A stretch of DNA of 16,996 bases, from NCBI GenBank assembly GCA_016742125.1, contig JACVCM010000069.1:1-16996 (forward strand). The letters are read 5' to 3'. Each line of letters begins with the position of its first letter. The stretch's first letter is position 1. The notes under the pieces are model-generated. The model searched no databases and was not told the origin of the DNA. It saw only the letters and a program-made list of their open reading frames with translations. The translations under genes were made by a program, and so were the position numbers. Shown here in pieces: positions 7,292 through 14,074 of this stretch. The DNA comes from Sphingomonadaceae bacterium (GTDB lineage: Bacteria > Pseudomonadota > Alphaproteobacteria > Sphingomonadales > Sphingomonadaceae).

Positions 7292-8443
7292 TCATCCCCA
7301 GCATTCGAAATTCATTATTGTCCAACCTAATGGTTCAGGCCCCAATAGCCAATAAATCCGCAGGATTATGTCGCACCTTCGTCGAAAAAATCGGTCACGC
7401 GCCAGTTGTTGCCTCGCCCAAAGAATGGCGAAGGCGACGCAGGTGGCGAACAGCATTCCTTCCAGGCCGCCCGTAACCATCTGGCTGATGCGGCCAAAAC
7501 CTTGTTCGCCAAAAAGCACGCCGATCTGGTCGAGCCGTAACCTGGATTGCGGGAACACGCCCGCCAGAAGATCGAGGCTGCCGCCAAGCAATCTTCCTCC
7601 GAAGGCCGGGATCGCAGTTCCGGCGACAAATCCTGTAACAGCGGCAGGCCATATCCTGATCCGCCCATTTCGTCCGCTGAACCAGACCGCAAGGCCTGCT
7701 GCCCCTCCCAAAGCGGCGCCCTCCAGCGCGCCGGTCATGTTACCGGGTGACTGGCCCAATAAGAGGTTGAACGCATCAAGCCCGAGCAGCTTGGCCACGC
7801 CGCCTATCACCAGCCCGCCAAATGCACCTCCGCCGACCAGCCAGCGCCAGTCGCCGCCGCGAGAAAGGGCGGCAGCGATGCCGAGGCCGACCCCAGCCGC
7901 GCCGATCAGCGCAATCAGGATCGTCAGCGATGTCAGTACCAGCACAATCGAACCCGCGCCCATCCCCGGTTGCAATGGGTGGGCCGCGCCAGCAAAGCCG
8001 TAAAAAAGCCCGCCCAGAAGACCGGCGACTCCGCCGCCCACCACAGCTGCGCCACCAAGCAGGAAAAAATGCTGCCAGTTGAAGGATCCCTTAGAAGGTC
8101 GGCTCTCACCTGCGGGATCTGACGAGCCCTCACCCAGCATCGCAATAAAGCGATAGCCATGCTTCGGCACCGTCTCGATAAAAAGCGGTCTTGCCGCATC
8201 GTCACCGAGCACCCGTCGCAATATTTTGATGCATTGGGTCAGTGCTTCATCGGTCACCGGCACCCCGCGCCACACCTCCTCCAGGAAGCGGTCTTTGGAA
8301 ATCAGGGCGCCCGGCTGGCTCGCCAGCAATATCAGCGCGTCAAGGTAGCGATTGTTCAGTTCGACCGGCACACCCTCCCGCAAGAGCAGCCGGTTTTCAC
8401 AGTCGAGCACAAAGCCACCGAAACGAATGCTAGCTGAGTTCAT
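7292..8443 (-). CDS. winged-helix regulator with polytopic membrane domain
   Basis: A one-component transcription factor of the CadC/ToxR layout, 383 residues from ATG 8443. Residues of about 6-103 form an OmpR/PhoB-type winged helix: FGGFVLDCENRLLLREG, then TDEALTQCIKILRRVLGDD as recognition-helix region, then FIETVPKHGYRFIA as wing. After a ~20-residue linker come several glycine-rich hydrophobic segments (about 125-345) instead of the usual single membrane helix plus periplasmic sensor; I do not recognise this domain. GTG (8449) and TTG (8452) are alternative starts; no strong ribosome site supports any. The next gene, the peptidase, begins 4 bases after the stop. The last ~30 codons follow a T6 run and are rich in ATA, CTA and TTA. 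With one T fewer the frame would stop at 7366, giving the ending FFDEGAT. So the present 3' end is suspect. Confidence 0.85.
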   Translation of the reverse strand: MNSASIRFGGFVLDCENRLLLREGVPVELNNRYLDALILLASQPGALISKDRFLEEVWRGVPVTDEALTQCIKILRRVLGDDAARPLFIETVPKHGYRFIAMLGEGSSDPAGESRPSKGSFNWQHFFLLGGAAVVGGGVAGLLGGLFYGFAGAAHPLQPGMGAGSIVLVLTSLTILIALIGAAGVGLGIAAALSRGGDWRWLVGGGAFGGLVIGGVAKLLGLDAFNLLLGQSPGNMTGALEGAALGGAAGLAVWFSGRNGRIRIWPAAVTGFVAGTAIPAFGGRLLGGSLDLLAGVFPQSRLRLDQIGVLFGEQGFGRISQMVTGGLEGMLFATCVAFAILWARQQLARDRFFRRRCDIILRIYWLLGPEPLGWTIMNFECWG

Positions 8444-8452
8444 TTTCACCAA

Positions 8453-8480
8453 TCGCTCATACCCCGCTCATGTCGCTCAT
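8453..8480. promoter_or_regulatory. three direct CGCTCAT repeats, possible operator
   Basis: CGCTCAT occurs at 8454-8460, 8465-8471 and 8474-8480, spaced 11 and 9 bases start to start, with T or C before each. The array lies in the gap between the winged-helix regulator and the divergent membrane protein gene. OmpR/PhoB-type winged helices commonly bind tandem direct repeats about one helical turn apart, so this is a candidate binding site for the adjacent regulator. That link is inferred. Its closeness to the regulator start (about 10 bases) would favour repression of the regulator or control of the divergent gene. Confidence 0.5.
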
Positions 8481-8529
8481 TGCCGAACATGGCAGCTATG
8501 TGCCTCCAGTTCCAGCGAAGGGCAACGAC

Positions 8530-9078
8530 ATGACTACACGCATCCAAGCGCAAAGTGGACCGCGCAGACATATATGGCGACTCATGGGCTGGGGCGGCGC
8601 CGTCGCGATCATCCTGACGCCGCTAATAGCAATGCAGTTTACAGCCGAGGTCAATTGGGACGATACCGATTTCATTGTGGCGGCGATTATACTCGCAGCG
8701 ATCGGCGGGCTGATCGAACTGGCGATGCACATATCGAAAAATCGGTACTTCCGGTTTGGCGCGATGTTCGCGATATTTGCGGGCTTCATGGTCGTCTGGT
8801 CGAACCTGGCCGTGGGTATGATCGGCAGTAACGATAACCCGGTCAATCTCTGGTTTGGTGGAGTTCTGATGTTGGCGATCGGTGGCGCCGTCCTTTCCCA
8901 CCATTACAAAGGCGCCCTGGCCGTTGCAATGTTGGCAACAGGCGGCGCTCAGGCGGCAATCGGCCTGTTCGCAGGAATCCTGGGTGGCGACGTGCGCGGC
9001 GGCCTGTTCACCATCATCCTGTCCAGCCTGTGGATGATATCGGGCCTTTTGTTTCACGCTGCCCGCAGGCCCGGTTGA
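8530..9078 (+). CDS. multi-span membrane protein, unknown function
   Basis: A 182-residue integral membrane protein with no recognised function. Hydrophobic segments: GGAVAIILTPLIAM, FIVAAIILAAIGGLIELAM, FRFGAMFAIFAGFMVVWSNL, LWFGGVLMLAIGGAVLSHHY, ALAVAMLATGGAQAAIGLFA and GLFTIILSSLWMISGLLF, so four to six spans. ATG 8530 is chosen over the in-frame ATG 8470 because AAGGG lies 7-8 bases before it. Starting at 8470 would also place the start inside the direct-repeat array and leave almost no room for divergent promoters. It diverges from the winged-helix regulator and may be its target. It converges on rplQ, with the shared hairpin at 9085-9118 between them. Confidence 0.78.
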   Translation: MTTRIQAQSGPRRHIWRLMGWGGAVAIILTPLIAMQFTAEVNWDDTDFIVAAIILAAIGGLIELAMHISKNRYFRFGAMFAIFAGFMVVWSNLAVGMIGSNDNPVNLWFGGVLMLAIGGAVLSHHYKGALAVAMLATGGAQAAIGLFAGILGGDVRGGLFTIILSSLWMISGLLFHAARRPG

Positions 9079-9084
9079 GTCAAA

Positions 9085-9118
9085 CCAAAAGGGCGGCACC
9101 CTTTCGGATACCGCCCTT
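9085..9118 (-). terminator. intrinsic terminator of the alpha operon
   Basis: In minus-strand RNA, AAGGGCGGUAUCC pairs with GGGUGCCGCCCUU around a GAAA tetraloop. This is a 13-bp stem with two G-U pairs, and it runs into UUUU then GGUUU. It lies 26 bases after the rplQ stop codon. In plus-strand RNA the G-U pairs become C-A mismatches and no U-run follows, so its main use is ending the rplQ transcript. Confidence 0.88.
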
Positions 9119-9143
9119 CGGAAAATTCAGCATGAAATGCCGA

Positions 9144-9563
9144 TCAGGCCGCTTCGTCCATATCGTCCATTTCAACCGGACCCGAATCCTGGCCCTTGGC
9201 GTCGACATTGCGGTCGACCAGCTCAATGACGCCCATGGGTGCAGCGTCCGAACCGCGGAAGCCAGCCTTGATCACGCGGCTGTATCCGCCGTTGCGATCG
9301 GCATAGCGTGTGGCAAGCTCGTCAAAGAGTTTCTTCAGTTGCGTGTCGTCCATCAGGCGGCTTTGTGCCAGGCGGCGGTTGGAAAGGCCGCCCTTTTTCG
9401 CGAGTGTGATCAGCTTTTCAATATAAGGACGCAGTTCCTTGGCCTTGGGCAAGGTGGTCTTGATCTGCTCATGCTTGATCAGCGACGCCGCCAGGTTGCG
9501 GAGCATCGCTGTGCGATGCGAGGTCGTGCGTTGCAGTTTACGGTGGCCAACTTTATGGCGCAT
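9144..9563 (-). CDS. rplQ: 50S ribosomal protein L17
   Basis: A 139-residue protein of the large ribosomal subunit, at the usual last position of the alpha operon. The N-terminal signature MRHKVGHRKLQRTTSHRTAM and the basic helix AMLRNLAASLIKHEQIKTTL are unmistakable L17. The C-terminus carries an acidic extension (PVEMDDMDEAA) of a kind seen in alphaproteobacterial L17. AAGGAA sits about 7 bases upstream of the ATG. A hairpin-rich repeat block separates it from rpoA, which is unusual because the two are normally close. A strong terminator follows the gene. Confidence 0.98.
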   Translation of the reverse strand: MRHKVGHRKLQRTTSHRTAMLRNLAASLIKHEQIKTTLPKAKELRPYIEKLITLAKKGGLSNRRLAQSRLMDDTQLKKLFDELATRYADRNGGYSRVIKAGFRGSDAAPMGVIELVDRNVDAKGQDSGPVEMDDMDEAA

Positions 9564-9644
9564 ATCCAGTTCCTTCGTTCGTTATGGGGCCGTGTCAGGT
9601 ACCCCGTAGCAGGCAGCAGTCGGGGCCGCTGCCAATCGCCCTTT

Positions 9645-9821
9645 CCTCTCCCCTTGCGGGAGAGGACAGTGAAGGTTGCGTTCTTCAGAACGCTACCGAA
9701 ACTTGGTGAGGGGGAGCGGTCGTTACGACCGCGCGAGCCGATGGCTCGCTCACCCTCATCCAGCTGCGACTGGCAAACAAGTTTGCAAGTCTTCCCAACC
9801 CTCTCCCGTCAAGGGAGAGGG
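9645..9821. repeat. hairpin-rich intergenic repeat element between rpoA and rplQ
   Basis: Six perfect inverted repeats stand in series. They are CCTCTCCC/GGGAGAGG (9645-9665, loop 5), GCGTTCT/AGAACGC (9678-9693, loop 2), GCGGTCGT/ACGACCGC (9716-9732, loop 1), GCGAGCC/GGCTCGC (9733-9749, loop 3), GCAAAC/GTTTGC (9773-9786, loop 2) and CCCTCTCCC/GGGAGAGGG (9799-9821, loop 5). The two outer hairpins share the CTCTCCC/GGGAGAG stem, and GGTGAGGG and CACCCTCA occur inside. This resembles dispersed REP/MITE-type repeats of proteobacteria. No open frame of its own is apparent. It is transcribed within the alpha operon and could act in mRNA processing or stability. Confidence 0.8.
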
Positions 9822-9828
9822 GAACGTC

Positions 9829-10890
9829 TTACCCCAAAAGCTCCTGCTCGAGCTTCTTGGCCATTTCCTCGATATTCTCAGGCGGCCAACCGGGGATGTC
9901 CATGCCGAGACGCAGGCCCATGCTGGACAGCACTTCCTTGATTTCATTCAGGGACTTACGGCCGAAGTTCGGGGTACGCAGCATTTCGGCTTCGCTCTTT
10001 TGTACAAGATCGCCGATGTAGATGATATTGTCGTTCTTGAGGCAGTTTGCGCTGCGGACAGACAGTTCGAGCTCGTCTACCTTCTTGAGGAGGTAACGGT
10101 TAAGCTGGTTCGCATCTGATTCTTCCGAAGAAGCAGAAGGCGCCGCCATGCCGATCATCGGCGAGGATGCAGCCATCGAATCTTCGAAGTGGACGAACAC
10201 CTGCAGCTGGTCCTGAAGGATGCGCGCGGCGTAAGCCACGGCATCTTCGGGAGTTACCGTGCCGTCGGTTTCGATAGTCAGCGACAGCTTGTCATAGTCC
10301 AGCTCCTGGCCGATACGCGCATTGTCAACCTTGTAAGCGACCTGGCGAACTGGCGAATAGAGCGAGTCGACCGGGATCAGTCCGATCGGCGCATCCGCCG
10401 GACGGTTGGCGACCGCAGGAACATAGCCCTTGCCGCTGTCAGCCGTGATTTCCATGTTCAGCGTCGCGCCATCGTCGAGGTGGCAGATGACCAGATCCGG
10501 GTTCATCACCTGAATATCACCGGAAACCGCGATATCGCCGGCAGTGACGGCACCTGGACCGGTTGCGGACAGCTGAAGCCGCTTCGGACCTTCGCCTTCC
10601 ATCTTCAGCGCAACCTGCTTGATGTTCAGAACGATGTCGGTGACATCTTCGCGAACGCCAGCGAGGCTCGAGAACTCATGCAATACATTCTCGATCTTGA
10701 TCGAGGTGATCGCCGCGCCCTGCAGCGATGAGAGCAATACGCGACGCAGCGCATTGCCCAGTGTCAGGCCAAAACCACGCTCAAGCGGTTCGGCAACGAA
10801 GGTCGCCTTGCGCTTCGCATCGCTGCCGGACTTGAGTTCAAGGGCGTTGGGCTTTTTCAGTTCCTGCCAGTTCTTGATATTGACGGACAT
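9829..10890 (-). CDS. rpoA: RNA polymerase alpha subunit
   Basis: A 353-residue subunit that dimerises to nucleate RNA polymerase assembly and contacts promoter DNA and activators. Residues 1 to about 240 form the N-terminal dimerisation domain with ERGFGLTLGNALRRVLLSSL (37-56). A Ser/Ala/Glu-rich linker (about 239-262) follows. Residues of about 264-335 form the C-terminal domain, where VRSANCLK places Arg279 at the position of E. coli Arg265, the key DNA and UP-element contact. AGGGGA lies at good distance from the ATG. The 101-base gap to rpsK holds a modest hairpin (ACCGGC 10915-10920 with GCCGGT 10936-10941). Length is slightly above the E. coli protein (329), usual for alphaproteobacteria. 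Confidence 0.98.
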   Translation of the reverse strand: MSVNIKNWQELKKPNALELKSGSDAKRKATFVAEPLERGFGLTLGNALRRVLLSSLQGAAITSIKIENVLHEFSSLAGVREDVTDIVLNIKQVALKMEGEGPKRLQLSATGPGAVTAGDIAVSGDIQVMNPDLVICHLDDGATLNMEITADSGKGYVPAVANRPADAPIGLIPVDSLYSPVRQVAYKVDNARIGQELDYDKLSLTIETDGTVTPEDAVAYAARILQDQLQVFVHFEDSMAASSPMIGMAAPSASSEESDANQLNRYLLKKVDELELSVRSANCLKNDNIIYIGDLVQKSEAEMLRTPNFGRKSLNEIKEVLSSMGLRLGMDIPGWPPENIEEMAKKLEQELLG

Positions 10891-10991
10891 GGATTTCCCC
10901 TAGCTAATTGCGAAACCGGCGATTTGGTGCACCGTGCCGGTCCGCGGGTAAAAGAAGGGACGACCGGCCAGCCGCCCCTGAAACGAATGCG

Positions 10992-11381
10992 TTATACGCG
11001 ACGCCGCTTTGACGGACGGACACCGTTGTGCGGGATTGAGGTCACGTCGCGGATCGAGGTGATGGTGAAGCCCACCGCCTGAAGTGCACGGAGCGCGCTT
11101 TCGCGACCCGAGCCAGGACCCTTGACTTCGACTTCGAGCGTCCGCACGCCATGCTCGGCGGCTTTTTTGCCCGCGTCTTCTGCAGCGACCTGTGCGGCAT
11201 AAGGTGTCGACTTGCGGCTGCCCTTGAAGCCCATCGTGCCTGCCGACGACCAGCTGATCGCGTTGCCCTGGGCATCGGTGATCGTGATCATCGTGTTGTT
11301 GAAGCTGGCGTTGACATGGGCAACACCTGCCGAAATATTTTTACGCTCCCGCCTTTTAATGCGCTGTGGTTCGCGTGCCAT
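10992..11381 (-). CDS. rpsK: 30S ribosomal protein S11
   Basis: A 129-residue protein of the small subunit platform, same length as E. coli S11. It carries the conserved HVNASFNNTMITITDAQGN, SSAGTMGFKGSRKSTPYAAQ and the C-terminal DVTSIPHNGVRPSKRRRV. It follows rpsM by 57 bases and precedes rpoA, as in most bacteria. The ribosome site (AGGA) is about 10 bases from the ATG, rather far. Confidence 0.98.
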   Translation of the reverse strand: MAREPQRIKRRERKNISAGVAHVNASFNNTMITITDAQGNAISWSSAGTMGFKGSRKSTPYAAQVAAEDAGKKAAEHGVRTLEVEVKGPGSGRESALRALQAVGFTITSIRDVTSIPHNGVRPSKRRRV

Positions 11382-11438
11382 AATGAAAAATCCTGTCTGA
11401 AAATCTTGCGAAAAAGAAACGAGGCCGAAGCCTAATTC

Positions 11439-11807
11439 TTATTTCTTTTTACCAGCAATCGCCTTGGCCTTGCCCTTGCGGGTGCGCGCATTGGTATGCG
11501 TGCGCTGGCCACGGACCGGGAGGCCTTTACGGTGGCGAAGGCCACGATAGCAGGCGAGATCCATCAGACGCTTGATGTTCATCGATCGCTCACGGCGAAG
11601 GTCGCCCTCTACGGTGTAACCGGCATCGATGGTTTCACGGATTTGCAGGACTTCGGCATCCGAAAGGTCCTGAACACGGCGGCTATGATCAATTCCCAGC
11701 TTGTCCGCGATTTCGACTGCCTTGGTGCGGCCGATACCGTGAATGTAGGTAAGCGCAATGATCACGCGCTTGTTGGTTGGAATGTTAACTCCGGCAATAC
11801 GTGCCAA
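11439..11807 (-). CDS. rpsM: 30S ribosomal protein S13, TTG start
   Basis: A 122-residue protein of the small subunit head that contacts the P-site tRNA and the intersubunit bridges. It reads ARIAGVNIPTNKRVIIALTY from residue 2, then THTNARTRKGKAKAIAGKKK at the end, both standard S13. The true start is TTG at 11807. Family members begin MARIAGVNIP, AGGAG lies 8 bases upstream, and the resulting 122 residues match the normal length. An open frame continues about 37 codons upstream but encodes no S13 sequence. A TTG start is uncommon for a highly expressed ribosomal gene. A likely promoter and a structured leader precede it. Confidence 0.96.
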   Translation of the reverse strand: MARIAGVNIPTNKRVIIALTYIHGIGRTKAVEIADKLGIDHSRRVQDLSDAEVLQIRETIDAGYTVEGDLRRERSMNIKRLMDLACYRGLRHRKGLPVRGQRTHTNARTRKGKAKAIAGKKK

Positions 11808-11815
11808 TTTATCTA

Positions 11816-11843
11816 CTCCTGCTCCACAGGTGCCCCGAAGGAC
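11816..11843 (-). promoter_or_regulatory. rpsM ribosome site with overlapping small hairpins
   Basis: AGGAG (11816-11820) decides the TTG start at 11807. Its AGG part can pair in CCTG/CAGG (arms 11827-11830 and 11818-11821). Just upstream, GTCC-TTCG-GGGC (11832-11843) forms a UUCG-tetraloop hairpin. Together they could tune rpsM translation; this is inference, as the stems are short. Confidence 0.45.
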
Positions 11844-11938
11844 GAACCCTATCTCAACGCTGATGATGTCCCGAAACGCACAAAACCAGCGGACGCGATA
11901 AAGCGCTGCTGGCTGCACCAGATGTTCGGAATGACGGC

Positions 11939-11967
11939 GCTTTAGGGTGAGTCGGGCGCGCTGTCAA
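11939..11967 (-). promoter_or_regulatory. candidate promoter for rpsM-rpsK-rpoA-rplQ
   Basis: On the minus strand a perfect -35 box TTGACA (11967-11962) is followed after 17 bases by TAAAGC (11944-11939), a partial -10 box. It lies just beyond the rimK stop codon and would give a leader of about 125 bases before the rpsM TTG. It would let the ribosomal genes be transcribed apart from the inserted rimK group. Confidence 0.6.
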
Positions 11968-11980
11968 GCACTGGGGCAGT

Positions 11981-12886
11981 TCATCCCTTGCCTTTCGTCT
12001 TGGTTTTGCCACTTACGGCATTCTCTTCGATAAATTCGATTATCTTGCCCGCAATATCCTTGCCGCTCGCCTTTTCGATGCCTTCAAGTCCCGGCGAACT
12101 GTTTACTTCCATGATCACTGGGCCATGATTGGAGCGGAGCATGTCGACGCCGGCCACATTGAGGCCCATGGCACGCGCCGCACGAACGGCTGTCGAGCGC
12201 TCCTCGGGTGTGATCTTGATGGCTTCGGCAGAACCGCCGCGATGGAGGTTCGAACGAAAATCGCCCTCTGCGCCCTTGCGCTGCATCGCCGCTACAACCT
12301 TGTTGCCGATTACAAATGCGCGAATGTCGCTGCCGTTTGCTTCCTTGATGAATTCCTGGACAAGGATGTTCACATTGGCGCCCCGAAAAGCCTCGATCAC
12401 CGAGCGGGCGGATTTTTCTGTTTCGCCCAGCACGACACCGATGCCTTGCGTTCCTTCAAGGAGCTTGATCACCACCGGCGCGCCGCCGACCATCTTGATG
12501 ACTTCATCGGTTTGCTTGGGGTCGTGCGCGAAAGCAGTGACGGGCAGGCCGAGACCTTTCTTCGCCAGTATCTGCAATGATCGTAACTTGTCACGCGACC
12601 GCCCGATAGCGACACTTTCGTTGAGCGGCCAAACACTCATCATCTCGAACTGCCGCAATACGGCAAGACCGTAAAATGTGACGGATGCGCCGATGCGCGG
12701 GATGACCGCATCATATTTTCCGAGCTTCTCGCCCTGATAATAGGCTTCGGGCCGGTGCGAGGTGATGTTCATGGTCACACGCAGCGTGTTCAGGACATCG
12801 ATCTCGTGCCCGCGCGCCCGTGCGGCCTCGACCAGACGCTGGTGCGAATAGAGGTCGGCGTTGCGCGCCAACATTGCGATTTTCAT
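11981..12886 (-). CDS. rimK: RimK-type ATP-grasp glutamate ligase
   Basis: A 301-residue ATP-grasp ligase. E. coli RimK (300 residues) adds glutamates to the C-terminus of ribosomal protein S6 and can make poly-glutamate. Seen: the N-terminal MKIAMLARNADLYSHQRLVE, an ATP-binding strand and glycine-rich loop APVVIKLLEGTQGIGVVL (residues 136-153, Lys141), VQEFIKEANGSDIRAFVIG (176-194), and the Mg-binding GVDML (Asp248) plus VIMEVNSSPGLEGIE (Glu260, Asn262). A Lys-rich tail follows. It starts 14 bases after the RimB-type gene, within an insert between adk and rpsM. The ribosome site (AAGGA) overlaps the upstream stop codon. Substrate in this organism is inferred, not shown. Confidence 0.93.
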   Translation of the reverse strand: MKIAMLARNADLYSHQRLVEAARARGHEIDVLNTLRVTMNITSHRPEAYYQGEKLGKYDAVIPRIGASVTFYGLAVLRQFEMMSVWPLNESVAIGRSRDKLRSLQILAKKGLGLPVTAFAHDPKQTDEVIKMVGGAPVVIKLLEGTQGIGVVLGETEKSARSVIEAFRGANVNILVQEFIKEANGSDIRAFVIGNKVVAAMQRKGAEGDFRSNLHRGGSAEAIKITPEERSTAVRAARAMGLNVAGVDMLRSNHGPVIMEVNSSPGLEGIEKASGKDIAGKIIEFIEENAVSGKTKTKGKG

Positions 12887-12900
12887 TATAATTATGTTCC

Positions 12901-13362
12901 TTACTTCGCCGGCTTCCCGAGAACCCAGCGTCTCCCGCTATTAACCAGGAAACCGCGCCTTAGTGCCCTTCGGCCGATTAGCAAGGGAAAGGCCATCGAC
13001 CGCCGGTTCGCCAAGGTTAGCTGCCCGTTCCAGCACAGTTTACCGAAACAAAATTGCGCGGCTATGACATAGCGATCCTGCTTCTCGCCATTGGAGCTCC
13101 GCACCGCCCGCCGGTCGATGACAAGTGCCTCATAGCGCTTCGGCTTCTCGCCTGCATTGAGACGAAACCAGAATTCCACCCATGCCTTGCCGTCGCGGGT
13201 GATGGGCTTGATCCGGCTGGCGTGGATTGAGGATGTTGCCGCGCCCGTGTCCATCTTGGCATGGACCTGGTACAATCCAAGACTGGGAATATCGACCATT
13301 TCACACCAGCCGATTTCGACCTTACTGTTCGTCCGCTGCTTTGTGATGACCACCACCGGCAA
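12901..13362 (-). CDS. rimB: RimB-type retropepsin-like protease (COG4067)
   Basis: A 153-residue protein of the family once called ATP-dependent zinc protease (COG4067). In Pseudomonas, members are named RimB and act with RimK on glutamylated S6. The catalytic motif KMDTGAATSSIHA (residues 36-48, Asp38) is the aspartic-protease D-T-G-A, and the closing RRSMAFPLLIGRRALRRGFL is the family's second signature. There is no signal peptide, so it is cytoplasmic. The start is uncertain: TTG at 13362 directly abuts the upstream TGA, and GTG at 13356 or 13353 could also serve. No clear ribosome site is present, so reinitiation after the SRPBCC gene is likely. It lies 14 bases from rimK, which supports the RimB role. 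Confidence 0.87.
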   Translation of the reverse strand: MPVVVITKQRTNSKVEIGWCEMVDIPSLGLYQVHAKMDTGAATSSIHASRIKPITRDGKAWVEFWFRLNAGEKPKRYEALVIDRRAVRSSNGEKQDRYVIAAQFCFGKLCWNGQLTLANRRSMAFPLLIGRRALRRGFLVNSGRRWVLGKPAK

Positions 13363-14028
13363 TCAGCTGGGCCCAGGGTTCGGCGACCCTTCGGCCTCTG
13401 CCTCATCGGTGGCCTTCGGGTCTTCGAGCTTGTCTACATCGAGCGAAAAACCGTTGTCCTTGCTTTCGTTCCCACCGGCAGCGGTAAATGGCTGCACCAT
13501 ATTCTTGAATTGCTCGCCGAGGACCTTGTCGACAGCGGGGGCAATATCGGCGACCTTGTAACGCATATAGCCGCCTACAACGTAGGAAAAGCTGACCTTG
13601 GTCGTCTTGCCGTCTTTGGCTGGTTCCATAGCCACGGTGAGCGTGCCGATCACCGCTTCGGACTGGAGCGGGCCGAGCGCACCCTGCATCCGCAAGACCT
13701 TGCCTGGCTGCGCAAAGATAACCCGCATATGCTCGACGCTGCCTGTGGTCTTGATCTTCCCGTCAGCGCCCTTTTCCTGAAACAGTTCGCAAAAGCAGCC
13801 ATTGGCCTGCGCGTCGATGTAAAAGCCAGCGCTCGAACCGGACCAGCTATGCGCCTTGTTCCACCAGTCCTTGGGGGCCAGCAGCCGCTTCCATATCTCC
13901 TCCGGGGTTGCCGCCACGGACGTAATATGAACGACGTTGAACCCGCTTTCGGAAGTCGTCTTGACCTCGGCAGACGCAGGCGATGACATAGCTGTCGCGA
14001 AAACAGCAGCTGGAATGATTCCCCTCAT
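13363..14028 (-). CDS. exported SRPBCC-fold (START-like) protein
   Basis: A 221-residue protein of the SRPBCC superfamily, which bind hydrophobic ligands in a helix-grip fold; the ligand is unknown. A signal peptide (MRGIIPAAVFATAMSSPASA, residues 1-20) suggests periplasmic location, unlike its cytoplasmic neighbours. SVAATPEEIWKRLLAPKDWW (37-56) is the typical first helix with the A-T-P-E-E-I-W motif. The beta strands follow (GTLTVAMEP, KVSFSYVVGG), then a long amphipathic helix (IAPAVDKVLGEQFKNMVQPF, 162-181). An acidic tail closes it. ATG 14028 is used because it opens the signal peptide; an upstream TTG at 14064 has no ribosome site. It lies 46 bases after adk and touches the RimB-type gene. 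Its part in the rimK group is unclear. Confidence 0.8.
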   Translation of the reverse strand: MRGIIPAAVFATAMSSPASAEVKTTSESGFNVVHITSVAATPEEIWKRLLAPKDWWNKAHSWSGSSAGFYIDAQANGCFCELFQEKGADGKIKTTGSVEHMRVIFAQPGKVLRMQGALGPLQSEAVIGTLTVAMEPAKDGKTTKVSFSYVVGGYMRYKVADIAPAVDKVLGEQFKNMVQPFTAAGGNESKDNGFSLDVDKLEDPKATDEAEAEGSPNPGPS

Positions 14029-14074
14029 ATGACAGGTGTAGCGCCGAGCAGGCGGTTGCCGCAATCGGGAATTG

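Noticed and set aside
9645..9821. CRISPR array or insertion sequence between rpoA and rplQ
   Set aside because: The hairpins differ from each other, there are no regular direct repeats with spacers, and no transposase frame is present.
9030..9941. 303-codon plus-strand open frame across rplQ and the hairpin block
   Set aside because: It lies antisense to rplQ and the end of rpoA; its sequence has no domain and it exists because stop codons are scarce in high-GC antisense frames.
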